NCBI GenBank assembly: GCA_022510845.1
Contig: JAFLSR010000018.1
Location: 1-41,850, forward strand
DNA from: Treponema sp.
GTDB taxonomy: Bacteria; Spirochaetota; Spirochaetia; Treponematales; Treponemataceae
Direction of reading: 5' to 3'
Length of the DNA stretch: 41,850 nucleotides
Shown piece by piece: positions 41,203 to 41,850 of this stretch (position 1 is the stretch's first letter; each line of letters opens with the position of its first letter). The notes under the pieces are model-generated. The model did not search any database, was not told where the DNA came from, and worked only from the letters and a program-made list of their open reading frames with translations. Made by a program: the position numbers and the translations under genes.

Positions 41203-41421
41203 ACAAAAAGAATGCGTGGGCATGGCAACTGGTGGTTTTGGGCGCGCCTAGGAGGAGGGCAGCCGCAACGAAGTGCGGGCGCAGGCAAAATCAAGTTTTT
41301 CGGAAATTGATATTTCCTGTAAACTTGATTTTATTTATGGAATGCTTTTCCTTGTCAAAAAACTGGGCATCCACTGCGATTTTTATGGCGCAATTTTTGC
41401 CCGTTTTTTGCAAATACGATT
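41203..41421. other. Intergenic region with GC-rich stretch
   Basis: A GC-rich stretch (41231-41285, including CCGCA/TGCGG) resembles the composition of the 32065-32337 region. A strong hairpin is listed separately at 41287-41332. No gene was recognised. Confidence 0.4.
41287..41332. terminator. Two-part hairpin, probable terminator
   Basis: AAAATCAAGTTT (41287-41298) pairs with AAACTTGATTTT (41321-41332); inside it GGAAAT (41302-41307) pairs with ATTTCC (41312-41317). U-rich sequence follows on the plus strand. It lies after the LRR remnant (minus strand). Confidence 0.6.
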
Positions 41422-41730
41422 TTAGCGGCTAATGGTAACGTCTCCGTCACTGCAAGTTATGTTCATACTGCCTGGAAACGCGCCTTCGCCTTTTTTGATT
41501 GAACGCCAGCCGGCCTTGCTTCCGCCGTATTGGATTGTCCTGAGCGTGCGGCAGCCCGCGAACGCTTCTTCATCCACGCTTTTGACGCTCGATGGAATCG
41601 AAATGTTTCTGAGGTTGGTGCAATTTTGGAACGCAGCATATCCTATTTTTGTTATGCCTTCTTGGATTGTTACGCTTGAAAGCCTTCCGCATCCGGCGAA
41701 GAGTTCATTTTCGATGGCACGCCGTGTTTT
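41422..41730 (-). pseudogene. 3' remnant of a BspA-type leucine-rich repeat gene
   Basis: Reading the minus strand gives about 100 codons, ending at TAA 41422. They carry repeats typical of BspA/LRR_5 surface proteins: FAGCGRLSSVTIQEGITKIG, YAAFQNCTNLRNISIPSSV, EEAFAGCRTLRTIQYGG, then the usual C-terminal GWRSIKKGEG and ITCSDGDVTI. No ATG, GTG or TTG precedes the repeats in frame, and the upstream codons no longer resemble LRR. The frame is closed by a TAA at 41803. It is therefore a headless fragment left by recombination or deletion. A plus-strand open frame over the same bases (41432-41818) is its shadow. Confidence 0.75.
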
Positions 41731-41755
41731 TTTAATCAGAAAAATCTCATCAAGA

Positions 41756-41797
41756 ACTCGCCTGTTCTGTCCGTCCGCGCGGAATAAACAGGCGAGT
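41756..41797. terminator. Hairpin after the partial gene at the window end
   Basis: ACTCGCCTGTT (41756-41766) pairs with AACAGGCGAGT (41787-41797). On the minus strand it follows the stop codon at 41803 by 5 bases, so it is probably the terminator of that gene. Confidence 0.6.
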
Positions 41798-41802
41798 CCG
41801 CC

Positions 41803-41850
41803 TTACTCCTCGTCTTGAAGCGCGTCGTAGCCGCTCTCGCCGGTGCGCAC
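41803..41850 (-). CDS. C-terminal end of a gene cut by the window
   Basis: The last 15 codons and a TAA stop are visible, ending GYDALQDEE. Codons are G+C-rich like those of the first gene. The frame runs off the window edge, so the product cannot be identified. The hairpin just downstream supports a genuine gene end. Confidence 0.55.
   Translation of the reverse strand: MRTGESGYDALQDEE

Noticed and set aside
41432..41818. 128-codon plus-strand open frame
   Set aside because: It is antisense to the LRR remnant, whose minus-strand reading gives convincing repeats.

Overview
This window looks like chromosomal DNA of a Treponema-type spirochaete. The main reasons are a very long spirochaetal coiled-coil protein (SpiroCoCo type), a CarD regulator followed by a fused IspD-IspF enzyme, a GldA/GldF-GldG/DUF4340 ABC cluster, a C-terminal fragment of a BspA-type leucine-rich repeat protein, and several PilZ, EAL and cyclase signalling proteins. 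Base composition is moderate over most of the window. The first gene and the last 50 bases are clearly richer in G+C. I see no rRNA, tRNA, CRISPR array, transposase or prophage gene. Names come from motif recognition by eye, not from a database search.

Layout. 1-1600: a GC-rich secreted CsgG-like protein, a 16-bp inverted repeat, and a hicAB toxin-antitoxin pair bracketed by an imperfect direct repeat. 1630-4438 (minus): an M24 peptidase and the lipid II flippase MurJ. 4588-7856: a membrane class III nucleotide cyclase overlapping a membrane coiled-coil protein. 8111-12685: a 1524-residue fused 2-hydroxyacyl-CoA dehydratase activase. 12935-19526: a secreted unknown, a HAD phosphatase and the 1477-residue coiled-coil protein. 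19617-22882 (minus): an ArsP/DUF318-type permease coupled to a secreted DUF362 protein, an MBL-fold hydrolase and a pentapeptide-repeat protein. 22936-27388: a zinc-ribbon protein, glutamate racemase, a PilZ-like protein, a two-helix membrane peptide, CarD and IspDF. 27469-32064: a membrane-anchored resolvase-like nuclease (minus), an OmpA-family protein, a Bax-inhibitor-1 protein and a phytoene-desaturase-like oxidoreductase with two poly-G tracts. 32397-36826: the ABC cluster. 36936-41148 (minus): a histidine phosphatase, then an HPt / receiver-GGDEF-EAL / LapA-like / SPOR operon. 41422-41850 (minus): a headless LRR remnant and the last codons of another gene.

How the genes work together. 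Cell-envelope functions dominate (MurJ, MurI, SPOR, OmpA, the CsgG-like protein, the long coiled coils). Nucleotide second messengers form a second theme: a class III cyclase, a PilZ-like candidate c-di-GMP receptor, and an EAL phosphodiesterase under phosphorelay control. Many neighbours overlap by 1-4 bases (TAATG or ATGA), which suggests translational coupling.

The most unusual observations are these. (1) At least six genes have a sigma-70-type promoter whose -10 hexamer ends only 6-7 bases before the start codon, with no Shine-Dalgarno sequence, so leaderless mRNAs are predicted. (2) A near-identical 24-base palindrome occurs between two separate pairs of convergent genes. (3) One oxidoreductase has a G9 tract just before its start and a G8 tract inside it, a possible phase-variable arrangement. 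(4) A 330-base intergenic region is packed with GC-rich and then AT-rich hairpins. (5) The hicAB module is flanked by a 27-base direct repeat.
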